Shown: piece by piece, positions 35,832 to 44,402 of the stretch
Position numbering within the stretch: position 1 is the stretch's first letter
Layout of the letters: each line of letters starts with the position of its first letter
Source: Clostridia bacterium
GTDB lineage: Bacteria > Bacillota > Clostridia > Lachnospirales > Lachnospiraceae
Assembly: GCA_910574255.1 (NCBI GenBank)
Contig: CAJTAK010000010.1
Coordinates: forward strand, 1 to 64,000
Length of the DNA stretch: 64,000 nt
Direction of reading: 5' to 3'
The notes under the pieces: generated by a model
Seen by the model: the letters and a program-made list of their open reading frames with translations, nothing else
The model's database searches: none
What the model was told of the DNA's origin: nothing
Program-made: the position numbers and the translations under genes

Positions 35832-35874
35832 AAAGGCGTGATTCTGCTGTAATGGAGAATACGCCTTTTTGCCA
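35832..35874. terminator. Terminator after the GH13 gene
   Basis: Hairpin AAAAAGGCGT-ATTCT / AGAAT-ACGCCTTTTT with A and T tracts on both sides. Confidence 0.7.
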
Positions 35875-36114
35875 CAAACGGTTTAATGGGACACCTTCCA
35901 TAATCAGCCACTCGCTCTGACTGGGAGCAGTTTCTTTTTCCATGCTGTCAGCCCGCTTTTTATTATGTTTATATGCATATCGGAAAAAAGCCGTGTTTGT
36001 TAATGTTTGTTGTATTTTTCTGTCCGTGCCGACATTTGCGAAAAGAACCATCGAAAAAAATGAAGATATTTTACAAGACTTTCCCCTGCTTCGGCAGTAC
36101 AATGAGTGTAAAAA
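35875..36114 (-). other. Intergenic region, possible HTH-regulator relic on the minus strand
   Basis: A short minus-strand frame near 35890-35945 reads MEKETAPSQSEWLIME, which resembles the first residues of BlaI/CopY-type repressors (usual ...SEWEIMxxLW), but it is disrupted immediately afterwards. The rest shows nothing. This is weak evidence from a 16-residue match. Confidence 0.25.
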
Positions 36115-36290
36115 GTCCGGCTAAGAAATGTCAGGCGTTTATTCGAAATATTTTCTGCTGGACGGTAAAGTTACGAAAGCGCACGAGAGGAACTTTCATG
36201 AGTGCACTTTTGAATGAAAGTTTCTCTCATAGGTGTGCGCTGAAGTGACTTTACTCTTTAGTACTGCCCGGTAGCAGCTTAATAATAGGA
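36115..36290 (+). promoter_or_regulatory. Structured leader S-A before the EamA exporter gene
   Basis: A 5' hairpin (GTCCGGCTAAGAAA...TTTTCTGCTGGAC) is followed by a three-stem core at 36165-36254: P1 AAAGTTAC/GTGACTTT, P2 GCGCAC/GTGTGCGC, P3 GAGAGGAACTTTCAT/ATGAAAGTTTCTCTC, with a short purine bulge after P3. A small hairpin CTGC/GCAG lies before AGCTTAATAATAGGAG. Highly similar copies are at 42002, 57123 and 60573, each before a different gene. Confidence 0.62.
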
Positions 36291-36300
36291 GCAAAGATAC

Positions 36301-37269
36301 ATGAAGAAAGAATCAGGTGCGGCGAAGGGTGCCGTGGAACAAAAACAGACAGCAGGACATGGTGCGCCCCGCTTTATTGGGCGTTTGGCGGCGGTATTAA
36401 CGATTGTGATATGGGGAACCACATTTATCTCCACCAAAATCCTGTTAGCGGATTTTCAGCCTGTGGAAATTTTGTTTTACCGTTTTGTGATGGGATTTCT
36501 GACCCTGCTTATGGCGTGTCCGAAAAAATTAAAGACCAAGGATTCCGGGCAGGAGCTGACCTTTGCTGCTGCAGGGCTGTGCGGAATATGCCTGTATTAC
36601 CTGCTGGAAAATATTGCTTTGACCTTTACCCTGGCCTCCAATGTGGGCGTGATTATATCCGTTGCCCCGTTCTTTACGGCCGTATTGGTCCGTCTGTTTA
36701 TGAAGCCGGAAGAAAAACTGGGGGTGCAGTTCTTTGTTGGATTTGCCGTTGCAATGGCCGGAATAAGCTTAATCAGCTTTAACGGTTCCAAATTGGAGCT
36801 TAACCCTGGGGGAGATCTACTTGCCGCTGCCGCTGCTCTTGTGTGGGCCTGCTATTCCATATTGACAAAGAAAATCAGCAGCTTTGGCTATCCCGTGATT
36901 CCCGCCACCCGCAGGACATTCTTTTACGGAATTCTGTTTATGATACCCGCCTTATTTTTCTTTGATTTTCGGCCGGATTTCTCACGGTTTGCCAATATGA
37001 CGTATCTGTTTAATATTTTCTATCTGGGATTGGGGGCATCCGCACTTTGCTTTGTTACATGGAATTTTGCGGTAAAGGAATTGGGGCCGGTAAAGACGAG
37101 CGCATATATTTATATGGTTCCTGTGATAACAGTCCTTACGTCTGCGTTGATTTTAAGTGAACCGCTGACTCTCCTTACAGGAACAGGAACAATTCTGACT
37201 TTGGCAGGATTATTCCTTTCGGAGCATAAGGCGGGAAAGAAAGGCGCAAAAGACGGACTTATAAATTGA
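36301..37269 (+). CDS. EamA/DMT-family transporter
   Basis: 322 residues with ten TM helices in two EamA repeats. The first contains IWGTTFISTKILLADFQPVEILFYRF and the second ALVWACYSILTKKISSFGYPV...GALGASALCFVTWNFAVKELG-like sequence. DMT exporters export metabolites, amino acids or drugs; the substrate is unknown. The start has AGGAGC 9 nt upstream, at the end of structured leader S-A. Monocistronic. Confidence 0.87.
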   Translation: MKKESGAAKGAVEQKQTAGHGAPRFIGRLAAVLTIVIWGTTFISTKILLADFQPVEILFYRFVMGFLTLLMACPKKLKTKDSGQELTFAAAGLCGICLYYLLENIALTFTLASNVGVIISVAPFFTAVLVRLFMKPEEKLGVQFFVGFAVAMAGISLISFNGSKLELNPGGDLLAAAAALVWACYSILTKKISSFGYPVIPATRRTFFYGILFMIPALFFFDFRPDFSRFANMTYLFNIFYLGLGASALCFVTWNFAVKELGPVKTSAYIYMVPVITVLTSALILSEPLTLLTGTGTILTLAGLFLSEHKAGKKGAKDGLIN

Positions 37270-37286
37270 GATATGTGTCATGGTAA

Positions 37287-37366
37287 TAATCCGTATCGAA
37301 AACTCTTGTGCAAATATTTCGGTCTATTTTTCCGATTGCACAGGAACTTCAAATACGGTCTGCTAG
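37287..37366. repeat. Degenerate CTAG palindromic element (R4)
   Basis: The left half (ATCCGTATCG...CTTGTGCAAATATTTCGGTCTA) and the right tip (AATACGGTCTGCTAG) match the element at 41610-41775, but the centre is deleted. A decayed relative directly downstream of the exporter gene. Confidence 0.55.
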
Positions 37367-37724
37367 TGATGGAGATTTGCGACAGCCCCTTTTTGCGGCA
37401 TTCCTGTTGGTTTTATAAATATATTCTCAAACTCTCTTTGCAAATAAACATTTTGACCTAACTCTATAAGACTGCTATAATAGTAATAACAGTTCTTTCC
37501 ATAGCAAACCCTCATGGACACCATTGGTACACACCATAAATCAAAATTGAAATGGCACACCACCATAAATGAAAGTCGGTAGTGGTGCATGGTGCATCCC
37601 TGAACTTAGTTTTCTGCTGCGCAGAAAAGGATCTTTCAGAGTAAAAGCAAACTGTTGCAAGGAAAGGACATTACTCGTTTCAAGGTTTCAAAATAAAGTT
37701 TTGAATAAAGGTCAATGATAAAAT
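37367..37724 (+). promoter_or_regulatory. Intergenic region with a strong promoter before the histidine kinase gene
   Basis: TTGACC (37453-37458), a 17-bp spacer and TATAAT (37476-37481) form a good sigma-A promoter about 240 nt before the kinase gene. The long leader holds two CACCATAAAT repeats (around 37535 and 37561) and a GTGGTGCATGGTGCATCC stretch whose function I cannot tell. No ORF is supported. Confidence 0.5.
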
Positions 37725-40301
37725 ATGGATAAAAAAGAGAATAAAGAGAAAAAAATCGGCAGGAAAGTTTTAATAGCCCTGATTTTGACAATATTTATAA
37801 TTCCGGGCAGCTTTGTATTTTTTATAGCTGCAAGAATATCACAGGAAATGTCCCAGTCCGCCATCGGGAACTTAAGTGAGAGCCTTGAGCTTTTAAAGGG
37901 CACCATTGAAGTGCTGTTTCAGAGAGAGGCCCAGTATCAGAAGCTGATGGCAAAGGAGCTTTCCATTATGGAAGATCCGGAAGAATTTATCCAATCCTAT
38001 GATCGGAACAGTACCCTGGTCAAGATGTCCGTTGTATTTCGTGGAGAAACAGAGGGCATTTCCAATACTGGAGAGGTCTTTTATCCGGAGGAACTGGATT
38101 TTTCCAACCAGGAGACCATAGAGGATCTGCCTGTTTCCGTCTCCTATATCAATGATATGGGAACCTGGGCTTATACCATGAAATGTCCGGTCATCAGGGA
38201 TGACCGGGAGATTGCCGATCTCTATGTGGAATATATCTATGATTCTTTTGAAGAGGCTCTCCCGGACCGGCTGTACAACGGGAGCGCTACCCTCTATATT
38301 ATGGACCGGCAGACCGAACGGTTTCTTTTAAAGCCAAAGGGCGTGGGAGAGCGTGATGCGGGCCATCTGAATCTGCAGGATTTTTACCGGGCCAATGATA
38401 TCCTGGAAGAGAGCATTCAGCAAAATGTGGCCGAGAGCATAGCCAATAACGGCAATATGATGTTCTACCACAAAATCCGGAACAAGGATTCCCTGATTTA
38501 CATGTGGGCCGTAAACGGCGGCTCCGTGTACCTTATCGGCTATGTTCCGGTGGAGGCCATTCAGAGAGAGGGCGATGCCGTAAATCAGAATATTCTGATG
38601 GTGGTTATATTTATGCTGGCAACCTTTTTCACCTGCTGTATTGTATTTTTCCTCTATGAACGGCAGCAGAATAAGTTCCGCAGGGAGCGGGAGGAGGAGA
38701 GAGAGCTTCACAATCAGCAGATGGGGCAGGCGCTTCAGGCGGCTCAGGCAGCCAACAACTCCAAAACGACATTTCTCTCCAATATGTCCCACGATATCCG
38801 TACGCCTATGAATGCCATTTTAGGCTTTACCACCCTGCTTGCCAAGGATGCGGACAATCCGGTCAAGGTACGGGAGTATACCAGGAAGCTGACGGCCTCG
38901 GGACAGCATCTTTTGAGCTTAATTAATGATGTTCTTGACGTGTCCAAGATTGAGAGCGGAAAGGCAGTGCTCACCATCGGAGAGTTCAGGTTAAATGATG
39001 TGATTTCCTCTGTGGATGCCATTATCCGGCCGGCCGCAAAGAACAAAGGTCAGAGCTTTGACATTCAGGTAACGGGAATACGCCATGAATACCTGGCAGG
39101 CGATGAGACAAGGCTGAATCAAATCCTGATTAATCTCCTTTCCAATGCGGTGAAGTATACTCAGGAGGGCGGCAGCATCTGGTTCCGCATTATCGGCCTG
39201 GAGCAGCGTTCCAATCAGTATGAGCATATCCGCATTGAGGTGGAAGATAATGGCTACGGCATGACCCAGGAGTATCTGCAGATACTTTTTGACGCATTTA
39301 CCAGGGCGGAAAACAGTACGACCAACAAGGTTCAGGGTACGGGTCTTGGAATGGCCATTACGAAGAATATTGTGGAGCTTATGGGCGGAACCATTGAGGT
39401 AACCAGTGAGGTGGATAAGGGGACCATCTTTACGGTGGAGCTTGAGCTTCGCATTGCAGAGCAGGAGGATGATCCCCTGTTCTGGGAGAACCATGGAGTA
39501 ACCCGGATTCTGGTGGTGGATGATGACGGGGATGTGCGTGAAAGCATTCAGGTGCTTATGGAGGATACAGGTGTCAGGACGGATGTTCTGGAGAACGGCG
39601 AGGCGGCTGCGGAGATTGTCAGGAGATCCTGTGAGGAACAGAAGCCCTACCATATGATTCTTCTGGACTGGAAGATGCCGGGTATCAACGGGATTGAGAC
39701 GGCCAGACGGATTCGAAAGGAGGTCCGGGAGGATATTCCTATATTGTTGTTGACTGCCTATGACTGGGATGAGATTGAGACGGAGGCACAGGAGGCGGGA
39801 GTTGACGGATTTCTTCCCAAACCGTTCTTTGTGTCTGCTCTTAAGGAAAAGATTCTGGAGTTTACGGCAAGAGAAGCACAGAGGATCCAGGCGGAGGATG
39901 CGGCTTCCGGCCTGGAGGGAGCGCATTTCCTGGTAGCGGAGGACAATGAGATCAATGCGGAGATCTTAGAAGAGCTTCTGGACATTGAGGGAGCTGACTG
40001 TGAGATTATGGAAAATGGGGAGCTTGTGGTGGAGCGGTTTGCCAGGGCGAAGCCCGGTGAGTTTGATGCCATTCTTATGGATGTGCAGATGCCGGTGATG
40101 AATGGCTATGAGGCTACACGGCGCATCCGTGCTCTTGACCGGGAGGATGCGGCGACGATTTCCATTATTGCCATGACTGCCAATGCTTTTGCGGAGGATG
40201 TAAAAGAGGCTATGACTGCCGGTATGAACGCTCATGTGGCGAAGCCGGTGGATATGGAAGTGTTAAAGAGAACAATCAAAGAGTTGAAGAGAAGAGGCTA
40301 G
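37725..40301 (+). CDS. Hybrid sensor histidine kinase with two receiver domains
   Basis: 858 residues. TM1 is at about 14-36, then an extracytoplasmic sensor domain of about 250 residues, TM2 at about 288-312 and a coiled linker. HisKA has phospho-acceptor H356 in SNMSHDIRTPMN. HATPase_c follows with NLLSNAVKYT and GTGLGMAI. Two receiver domains have D648 (LLDWKMPG) and D786 (LMDVQMPVMNG). There is no DNA-binding output domain, so a separate HPt or regulator must act downstream. The next gene, 4 bp away, encodes a binding lipoprotein that may present ligand to the sensor domain. Confidence 0.9.
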   Translation: MDKKENKEKKIGRKVLIALILTIFIIPGSFVFFIAARISQEMSQSAIGNLSESLELLKGTIEVLFQREAQYQKLMAKELSIMEDPEEFIQSYDRNSTLVKMSVVFRGETEGISNTGEVFYPEELDFSNQETIEDLPVSVSYINDMGTWAYTMKCPVIRDDREIADLYVEYIYDSFEEALPDRLYNGSATLYIMDRQTERFLLKPKGVGERDAGHLNLQDFYRANDILEESIQQNVAESIANNGNMMFYHKIRNKDSLIYMWAVNGGSVYLIGYVPVEAIQREGDAVNQNILMVVIFMLATFFTCCIVFFLYERQQNKFRREREEERELHNQQMGQALQAAQAANNSKTTFLSNMSHDIRTPMNAILGFTTLLAKDADNPVKVREYTRKLTASGQHLLSLINDVLDVSKIESGKAVLTIGEFRLNDVISSVDAIIRPAAKNKGQSFDIQVTGIRHEYLAGDETRLNQILINLLSNAVKYTQEGGSIWFRIIGLEQRSNQYEHIRIEVEDNGYGMTQEYLQILFDAFTRAENSTTNKVQGTGLGMAITKNIVELMGGTIEVTSEVDKGTIFTVELELRIAEQEDDPLFWENHGVTRILVVDDDGDVRESIQVLMEDTGVRTDVLENGEAAAEIVRRSCEEQKPYHMILLDWKMPGINGIETARRIRKEVREDIPILLLTAYDWDEIETEAQEAGVDGFLPKPFFVSALKEKILEFTAREAQRIQAEDAASGLEGAHFLVAEDNEINAEILEELLDIEGADCEIMENGELVVERFARAKPGEFDAILMDVQMPVMNGYEATRRIRALDREDAATISIIAMTANAFAEDVKEAMTAGMNAHVAKPVDMEVLKRTIKELKRRG

Positions 40302-40305
40302 TGTT

Positions 40306-41613
40306 ATGAGAGGGTATTTAAAAAAGGGTTTCGTCATTTTCATGGCAGGAGCTCTCCTTGCGGGGGGAACGTCCTGCAAAAGCAAAGGGAATGATATGGT
40401 GAATCTGGCTGAGAATGCGGAAGAGGATAAAAAGGTGGTGAACCTTTTTGGTCCCATGGAAAAGTCCAATCCGGATGCGGACAATATTGCCAGAAGCGCC
40501 CATGATCTGACGGTGATGATGGCGGAGGAGGAGCTGGGGCTTACGGTGGAGTACCGGACTTATACGGCGGAGAATTACCAGGATAAGACCTATGATGATG
40601 TGACCCTTGCCCGGGCCCGCAGTGATATGGATGATATGTATCTTCTGAATCCGGATACGATTCAGATTCTCGGCGGGGAGGGGAAGCTTGTGGATCTGTC
40701 CTGCCTTGAGAGTGCTGCCAATCTGCGTGAGGTGGTGAAGGTGTCCAATACGGTAGACGGAAAGCTGGTGGCGATTCCCCAGGAGGTTGTGGTTTACGGG
40801 CTTTTTGTGAATCAGGATATGTTTGATCAATATGAGCTTGAGCTTCCCAATACGCCGGAGGAGTTTTTGGAGTGTTGCCGGGTTTTTAAGGAAAATGGAG
40901 TTGAGACGCCGGTAGGGGCCAACCGCTGGTGGCTGGAGAATTTTGTGTTTGCTTTGGCTTATGCGGATCTGTATAATGGGGGTAATACGGAAGCGGAGAT
41001 TGCGGCTCTTAACAGCGGGGAGGCCAAGTACAGTGATTATATGCGTGAGGGCTTTGAGTTTGTGAAAACACTGATTGATTTGGGGTATGTGGATGCCGAG
41101 AAAGCCTTTACGTATGAGGCCATTGAGGGAGAGGGGCCGGATTTTATGGCTCAGAAGACGCCTATTGTTATGGCTTACTGGGGGGCGGCCAATGCGGAGA
41201 CGGCTTATGGGAAGCCGGATTTTAATCTTAAGGTGATTGGCTTTCCTACCCACCGGGGGCAGATGCCGGTGGCGTCTATGTCGGGATATGGGGTTTGCGT
41301 GAATGCGGAGCATTTGGAGGATACTCTTGCTGTGCTGGATATTATGCTTTCGGATGAGGCGCTTCAGGTTTATACGGAGACGAATCGGGTGATCTCGCCC
41401 TCGAAGAATGTGGAGGTGGATTGCATTGATGCGTTGAAGCCGGTGAATGAGTTGGTAAATGAGGGAATTTTTGTGTTGGGATCGAATGCCGGGATGAAGT
41501 TGGAGCAGTGGGGGAATACGTGTTTGGTGGTGAGGGAGATGCTTGATGGGGCTTCGGTGGAGGAGTGTTTGGAGGAGATGGATCGGCTGCAGGGGGAGAC
41601 GATTCAGAACTAG
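40306..41613 (+). CDS. Orphan extracellular solute-binding lipoprotein
   Basis: 435 residues with a lipoprotein signal (FMAGALLAGGTSCKSKG). It is a family 1 binding protein with Trp/Tyr-rich central parts (VGANRWWLENFVFALAYADLYNGG). No permease or ATPase gene accompanies it; it is 4 bp after the hybrid kinase gene and surely co-expressed. A role as ligand-presenting co-sensor is inferred. From about 40900 the coding strand is strongly depleted in C and enriched in G/T, unlike its neighbours. The TAG stop lies inside the left CTAG end of a palindromic repeat, so the original C-terminus may have been altered by that insertion. Confidence 0.85.
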   Translation: MRGYLKKGFVIFMAGALLAGGTSCKSKGNDMVNLAENAEEDKKVVNLFGPMEKSNPDADNIARSAHDLTVMMAEEELGLTVEYRTYTAENYQDKTYDDVTLARARSDMDDMYLLNPDTIQILGGEGKLVDLSCLESAANLREVVKVSNTVDGKLVAIPQEVVVYGLFVNQDMFDQYELELPNTPEEFLECCRVFKENGVETPVGANRWWLENFVFALAYADLYNGGNTEAEIAALNSGEAKYSDYMREGFEFVKTLIDLGYVDAEKAFTYEAIEGEGPDFMAQKTPIVMAYWGAANAETAYGKPDFNLKVIGFPTHRGQMPVASMSGYGVCVNAEHLEDTLAVLDIMLSDEALQVYTETNRVISPSKNVEVDCIDALKPVNELVNEGIFVLGSNAGMKLEQWGNTCLVVREMLDGASVEECLEEMDRLQGETIQN

Positions 41614-41775
41614 TAGTCCGTACCGGAAATTCTTGTGCATATTTCCGGTCTATTTCTCCGATAGCACAGGTCAAAAAGCCTCGCCGTAGCACCACTACGT
41701 CTGCGTTTTTTGACCTGCACTCTCGGAAAAATATCCTCAGAAATATGCACAAGGATTTCCGATACGGACTACTAG
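41610..41775. repeat. CTAG palindromic element R1
   Basis: A 166-bp element with 35-bp terminal inverted repeats (two mismatches) starting CTAGTAGTCCGTA. It encloses a conserved core with AAGCCTCGCCGTAGC and CACTACGTCTGCG-type arms resembling a REP hairpin. It begins in the stop codon of the preceding gene. Related elements are at 37287, 53671 and 62209. Confidence 0.8.
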
Positions 41776-41890
41776 GAGGATATAGACTAAGTCTGCCGGC
41801 TTATTTTGCTGTTGGTTGGCAGGGCGCTTTGACGGGGGATTATGCAGTTAGCATAATTATCAGAACAATTTAATATGAATATAACAGTAT

Positions 41891-41931
41891 AAAGGCGTAT
41901 GGACAATAATGTAAACCATGCGTCTTTTTTG
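41891..41931 (+). terminator. Terminator-like hairpin
   Basis: AAAGGCGTATGG pairs with CCATGCGTCTTT and is followed by a T run. It may end the kinase/lipoprotein operon. Confidence 0.6.
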
Positions 41932-42001
41932 TGTCTAATATTGTATTAAGCGGGACAATTGGCTATAATAGAAAACACAAATGCAGACACAAAGTATAAA
42001 A

Positions 42002-42164
42002 GTCCGGCTAAGAAATGTCAAGTGTTTATTAGAAATATTTTCTGCTGGACGGTAAAGTTACGAAAGCGCACGAGAGGAACTTTCATGAGTGCACTTTCCA
42101 ATGAAAGTTTCTCTCATAGGTGTGCGCTGAAGTAACTTTACTTTTTAGTACCGTTGCGCAGCAA
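42002..42164 (+). promoter_or_regulatory. Structured leader S-B before bcp
   Basis: Near-identical to S-A: a 5' GTCCGGC...GCTGGAC hairpin, a core at 42052-42141 with P1/P2/P3 arms intact (GTAACTTT replaces GTGACTTT in P1, keeping pairing with AAAGTTAC), then GTTGCGCAGCAAC before a divergent spacer and AGGAGG. A TATAAT lies at 41974-41979, upstream of the leader. Confidence 0.62.
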
Positions 42165-42195
42165 CTAAAAAAACGATAGTACAGGAGGATGGGAA

Positions 42196-42648
42196 ATGCT
42201 GGAAATAGGAACCAAGGCGCCGGATTTTCAATTGCCGGATCAAAATGGAAAGATGCACACATTGAACGAGTATAAAGGGAAGAAAGTTATTCTGTATTTC
42301 TATCCCAAGGATAATACACCAGGCTGTACAAAGCAGGCATGCGGATATTCCGAGAGGTATCTTAAGTTTCAGGAGAAAGGTGCGGTGGTTCTCGGTGTCA
42401 GCAAGGATACGGTGGCGTCCCACAAGCGTTTTGAGGAAAAACAGAATCTCGGGTTTACGATTCTTTCCGATCCGGAACGCAAGGTCATTGAGGCTTATGA
42501 TGTGTGGAAAGAAAAGAAGAATTATGGAAAGGTGTCAATGGGAGTAGTACGCACCACTTATCTGATTGATGAGGATGGGATTATCATAAAGGCAAATGAC
42601 AAGGTGAAAGCAGCGGAAGATCCCCAGAAAATGTTGGAGGAGCTTTGA
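42196..42648 (+). CDS. bcp: Thioredoxin-dependent thiol peroxidase (BCP/PrxQ)
   Basis: A 150-residue peroxiredoxin of the BCP/PrxQ group. The peroxidatic Cys44 is in TPGCTKQAC and the resolving Cys49 is five residues later, the atypical two-Cys arrangement. YFYPKDN and GVSKD are conserved. It reduces hydrogen peroxide and organic hydroperoxides using thioredoxin in the cytoplasm. It is monocistronic, preceded by structured leader S-B. Confidence 0.93.
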   Translation: MLEIGTKAPDFQLPDQNGKMHTLNEYKGKKVILYFYPKDNTPGCTKQACGYSERYLKFQEKGAVVLGVSKDTVASHKRFEEKQNLGFTILSDPERKVIEAYDVWKEKKNYGKVSMGVVRTTYLIDEDGIIIKANDKVKAAEDPQKMLEEL

Positions 42649-42801
42649 GCTTGTCCGCATAAATATTAGAGGCAGACGTAAAAGGGGCTTAAGGGAAATC
42701 GGGAAATAAGGCGGCTTTTCTGATGTCTTGACGACCTCCTTTCTATGAGGCTATATTCTTTGATTTTATACCCTGCGCTATGATGATGGGAGGTATTGCT
42801 T

Positions 42802-43131
42802 ATGGCAGAAATCAAACTTGAAACGGGTGAAACCTTGATTGGACAGGGAATGATGGCTTACTGGGAACCTGTGTTGGGAAACGCATGTGATGTATGGCGT
42901 GGCACAATCTTTGTCACAAACCAAAGGGTATGCTTTCGCATTTCTATGACCATCCATATGGAATTTGAGCTTAAATTGCCAAAAATCAAAGGCTTTACCG
43001 TGGGGAGGCATTTGTTTTTCACCAAAGTAACGATACATAGCAGGATGGGAGAAAAGTTTACCGTTACCGGATTTCCCGTCAAAAGGCTGCAGGGTTGGCT
43101 GCGGCAGGCGGGAATTGAGAAGCTGGAATAA
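42802..43131 (+). CDS. Small PH/GRAM-like domain protein
   Basis: About 109 residues from the ATG at 42802, 8 nt after GGGAGG (an in-frame TTG at 42796 is less likely). The pattern of short beta strands, with WRGTIFVTNQRVCFRI and a charged second half, is reminiscent of GRAM or bacterial PH domains (usual motif GxLxLTNxRLxF). Function unknown. It is alone between the bcp gene and a terminator. Confidence 0.6.
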   Translation: MAEIKLETGETLIGQGMMAYWEPVLGNACDVWRGTIFVTNQRVCFRISMTIHMEFELKLPKIKGFTVGRHLFFTKVTIHSRMGEKFTVTGFPVKRLQGWLRQAGIEKLE

Positions 43132-43271
43132 AGGAACTGCGAAAGACATTGAATTAGAAGGAAAAAGGTGAATGCTAATGCAACTCGGTTGAAACAGAGT
43201 CGGCGGTGACTGAGTAAATGTTTGAAACAGACTAATACTGAAATCAGAGAAAAATAAGAGGAATGCAGCGC

Positions 43272-43298
43272 AAAAGCCAGGGCGAGTACCTGGCTTTT
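43272..43298. terminator. Terminator-like hairpin
   Basis: A perfect 10-bp stem AAAAGCCAGG / CCTGGCTTTT with a 7-nt loop, about 140 nt after the small PH-like gene. Confidence 0.7.
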
Positions 43299-43386
43299 AT
43301 GCATTTTATCCGAAATTTTTCGGACTGCTGTGGATTGGGTTCAATGCCATAAATGAATGATGCTCTTAAGCTATGGAACAATATGT

Positions 43387-43426
43387 AATATAAGCATTTG
43401 ATATATTTATCTATGCGACCTATAAT
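43387..43426 (+). promoter_or_regulatory. Sigma-A promoter with an overlapping dyad operator
   Basis: TTGATA (43398-43403), a 17-bp spacer and TATAAT (43421-43426) precede the CMD-cupin gene. A 21-bp sequence at 43387-43407 starting AATATAAG and ending TATATT overlaps the -35. It recurs with three changes at 44475-44495, upstream of a LysR relic. A LysR-type binding site is likely. Confidence 0.65.
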
Positions 43427-43493
43427 AAAAATAAATGATATCCAAAAAATGTATCAGACCATATAAAAAGGTCATTCCAAGGAGGAAAAGAAA

Positions 43494-44252
43494 ATGGCAG
43501 TAAAACAGACCGCAGGCAGAGATGCTTTGGGCGAATTTGCCCCGAAATTTGCACAGTTGAATGATGATGTATTATTTGGAGAAGTGTGGAGCAGGGAGGA
43601 TAAACTCTCTCTGAGGGACCGTTCGCTGGTAACGGTCGTCTCCCTGATGGCTCAGGGACTTGTGGATTCTTCCTTCCGGTTCCATCTGATGAGTGCGAAA
43701 AAGAACGGGATCACCAGGACGGAGATTGCAGAAATCCTGACCCATGCAGCGTTCTATGCCGGGTGGCCCAAGGCATGGGAGGCTTTCCGCATGGCAAAGG
43801 AAGTCTGGACAGAGGAACTTTTCGAATCCGACGCAAAATCTGCCCATGCAGCCTCCATGCTGTTCCCCGTAGGACAGCCCAATGAAGCGTTTGCGCAATA
43901 TTTTATCGGTCGGAGTTATCTTGCGCCCGTTTCTGTGGAACAGGTAGGGATCTTTAACGTAACCTTTGAGCCGGGCTGCCGCAACAACTGGCATATCCAT
44001 CATGCAAAGAGAGGCGGCGGACAGATTCTGATCTGTGTCGGCGGCCGGGGCTATTATCAGGAGTGGGGGAAAAAGGCTCAGGAACTGTTCCCCGGCCATG
44101 TGGTGAATATTCCGTCAGGTGTAAAGCACTGGCATGGAGCGGCCCCTGACAGCTGGTTCTCCCATCTGGCAGTTGAGGTGCCCGCAGAGGAAGGCGCCAA
44201 CGAGTGGCTGGAGCCGGTGGATGATGATGCTTACACCAGTGCATTGTGCTGA
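43494..44252 (+). CDS. Carboxymuconolactone decarboxylase-like / cupin fusion protein
   Basis: 252 residues in two domains. Residues about 5-115 are a CMD (AhpD-like) domain with LSLRDRSLVTVVSLMAQG and EIAEILTHAAFYAGWPKAWEAF, here without a CxxC redox pair. Residues about 145-240 are a cupin with metal ligands in NNWHIHHAKRGGGQ and GVKHWHGAAPD. Such fusions are common in anaerobes near LysR regulators; the reaction is unknown, possibly on a quinone or aromatic substrate. A LysR relic lies just downstream and a matching operator lies in the promoter. Confidence 0.85.
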   Translation: MAVKQTAGRDALGEFAPKFAQLNDDVLFGEVWSREDKLSLRDRSLVTVVSLMAQGLVDSSFRFHLMSAKKNGITRTEIAEILTHAAFYAGWPKAWEAFRMAKEVWTEELFESDAKSAHAASMLFPVGQPNEAFAQYFIGRSYLAPVSVEQVGIFNVTFEPGCRNNWHIHHAKRGGGQILICVGGRGYYQEWGKKAQELFPGHVVNIPSGVKHWHGAAPDSWFSHLAVEVPAEEGANEWLEPVDDDAYTSALC

Positions 44253-44297
44253 AAAAAGAAATAAAGAGACAGCTGAAAGAGAGATCCGGCAGGTGAT

Positions 44298-44402
44298 TTT
44301 CATGGAAAGGGTGGGCTGTGAAAGATGCAGCGATTCTGCGGCGCCTAAAATGCTCTGTTCCCGTGTGACTGCCAAAAAATATTGAAAGACTCTAAGTTCC
44401 AT
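44298..44402 (-). pseudogene. LysR-family regulator, N-terminal remnant
   Basis: 35 codons on the minus strand read MELRVFQYFLAVTREQSILG and SLHLSQPTLSMK, the first helix-turn-helix of a LysR protein. After this the frame carries unrelated residues and runs into the 3' end of the CMD-cupin gene. The effector-binding domain is gone. It was probably the regulator of the neighbouring gene. Confidence 0.8.

Noticed and set aside
36115..36290. Structured leader as a ykkC guanidine riboswitch (it precedes an exporter)
   Set aside because: The ykkC consensus strings and fold are not present; the same RNA also precedes bcp and ABC exporters.
38991..39926. A 311-codon minus-strand ORF opposite the histidine kinase
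   Set aside because: Shadow of the kinase and receiver domains; no motif or ribosome binding site.
40318..41640. A 440-codon antisense ORF opposite the orphan binding-lipoprotein gene
   Set aside because: It is open because the sense strand is poor in C and rich in G/T; its translation is low-complexity (Ile/Leu/His/Arg-rich) and it lacks a ribosome binding site.
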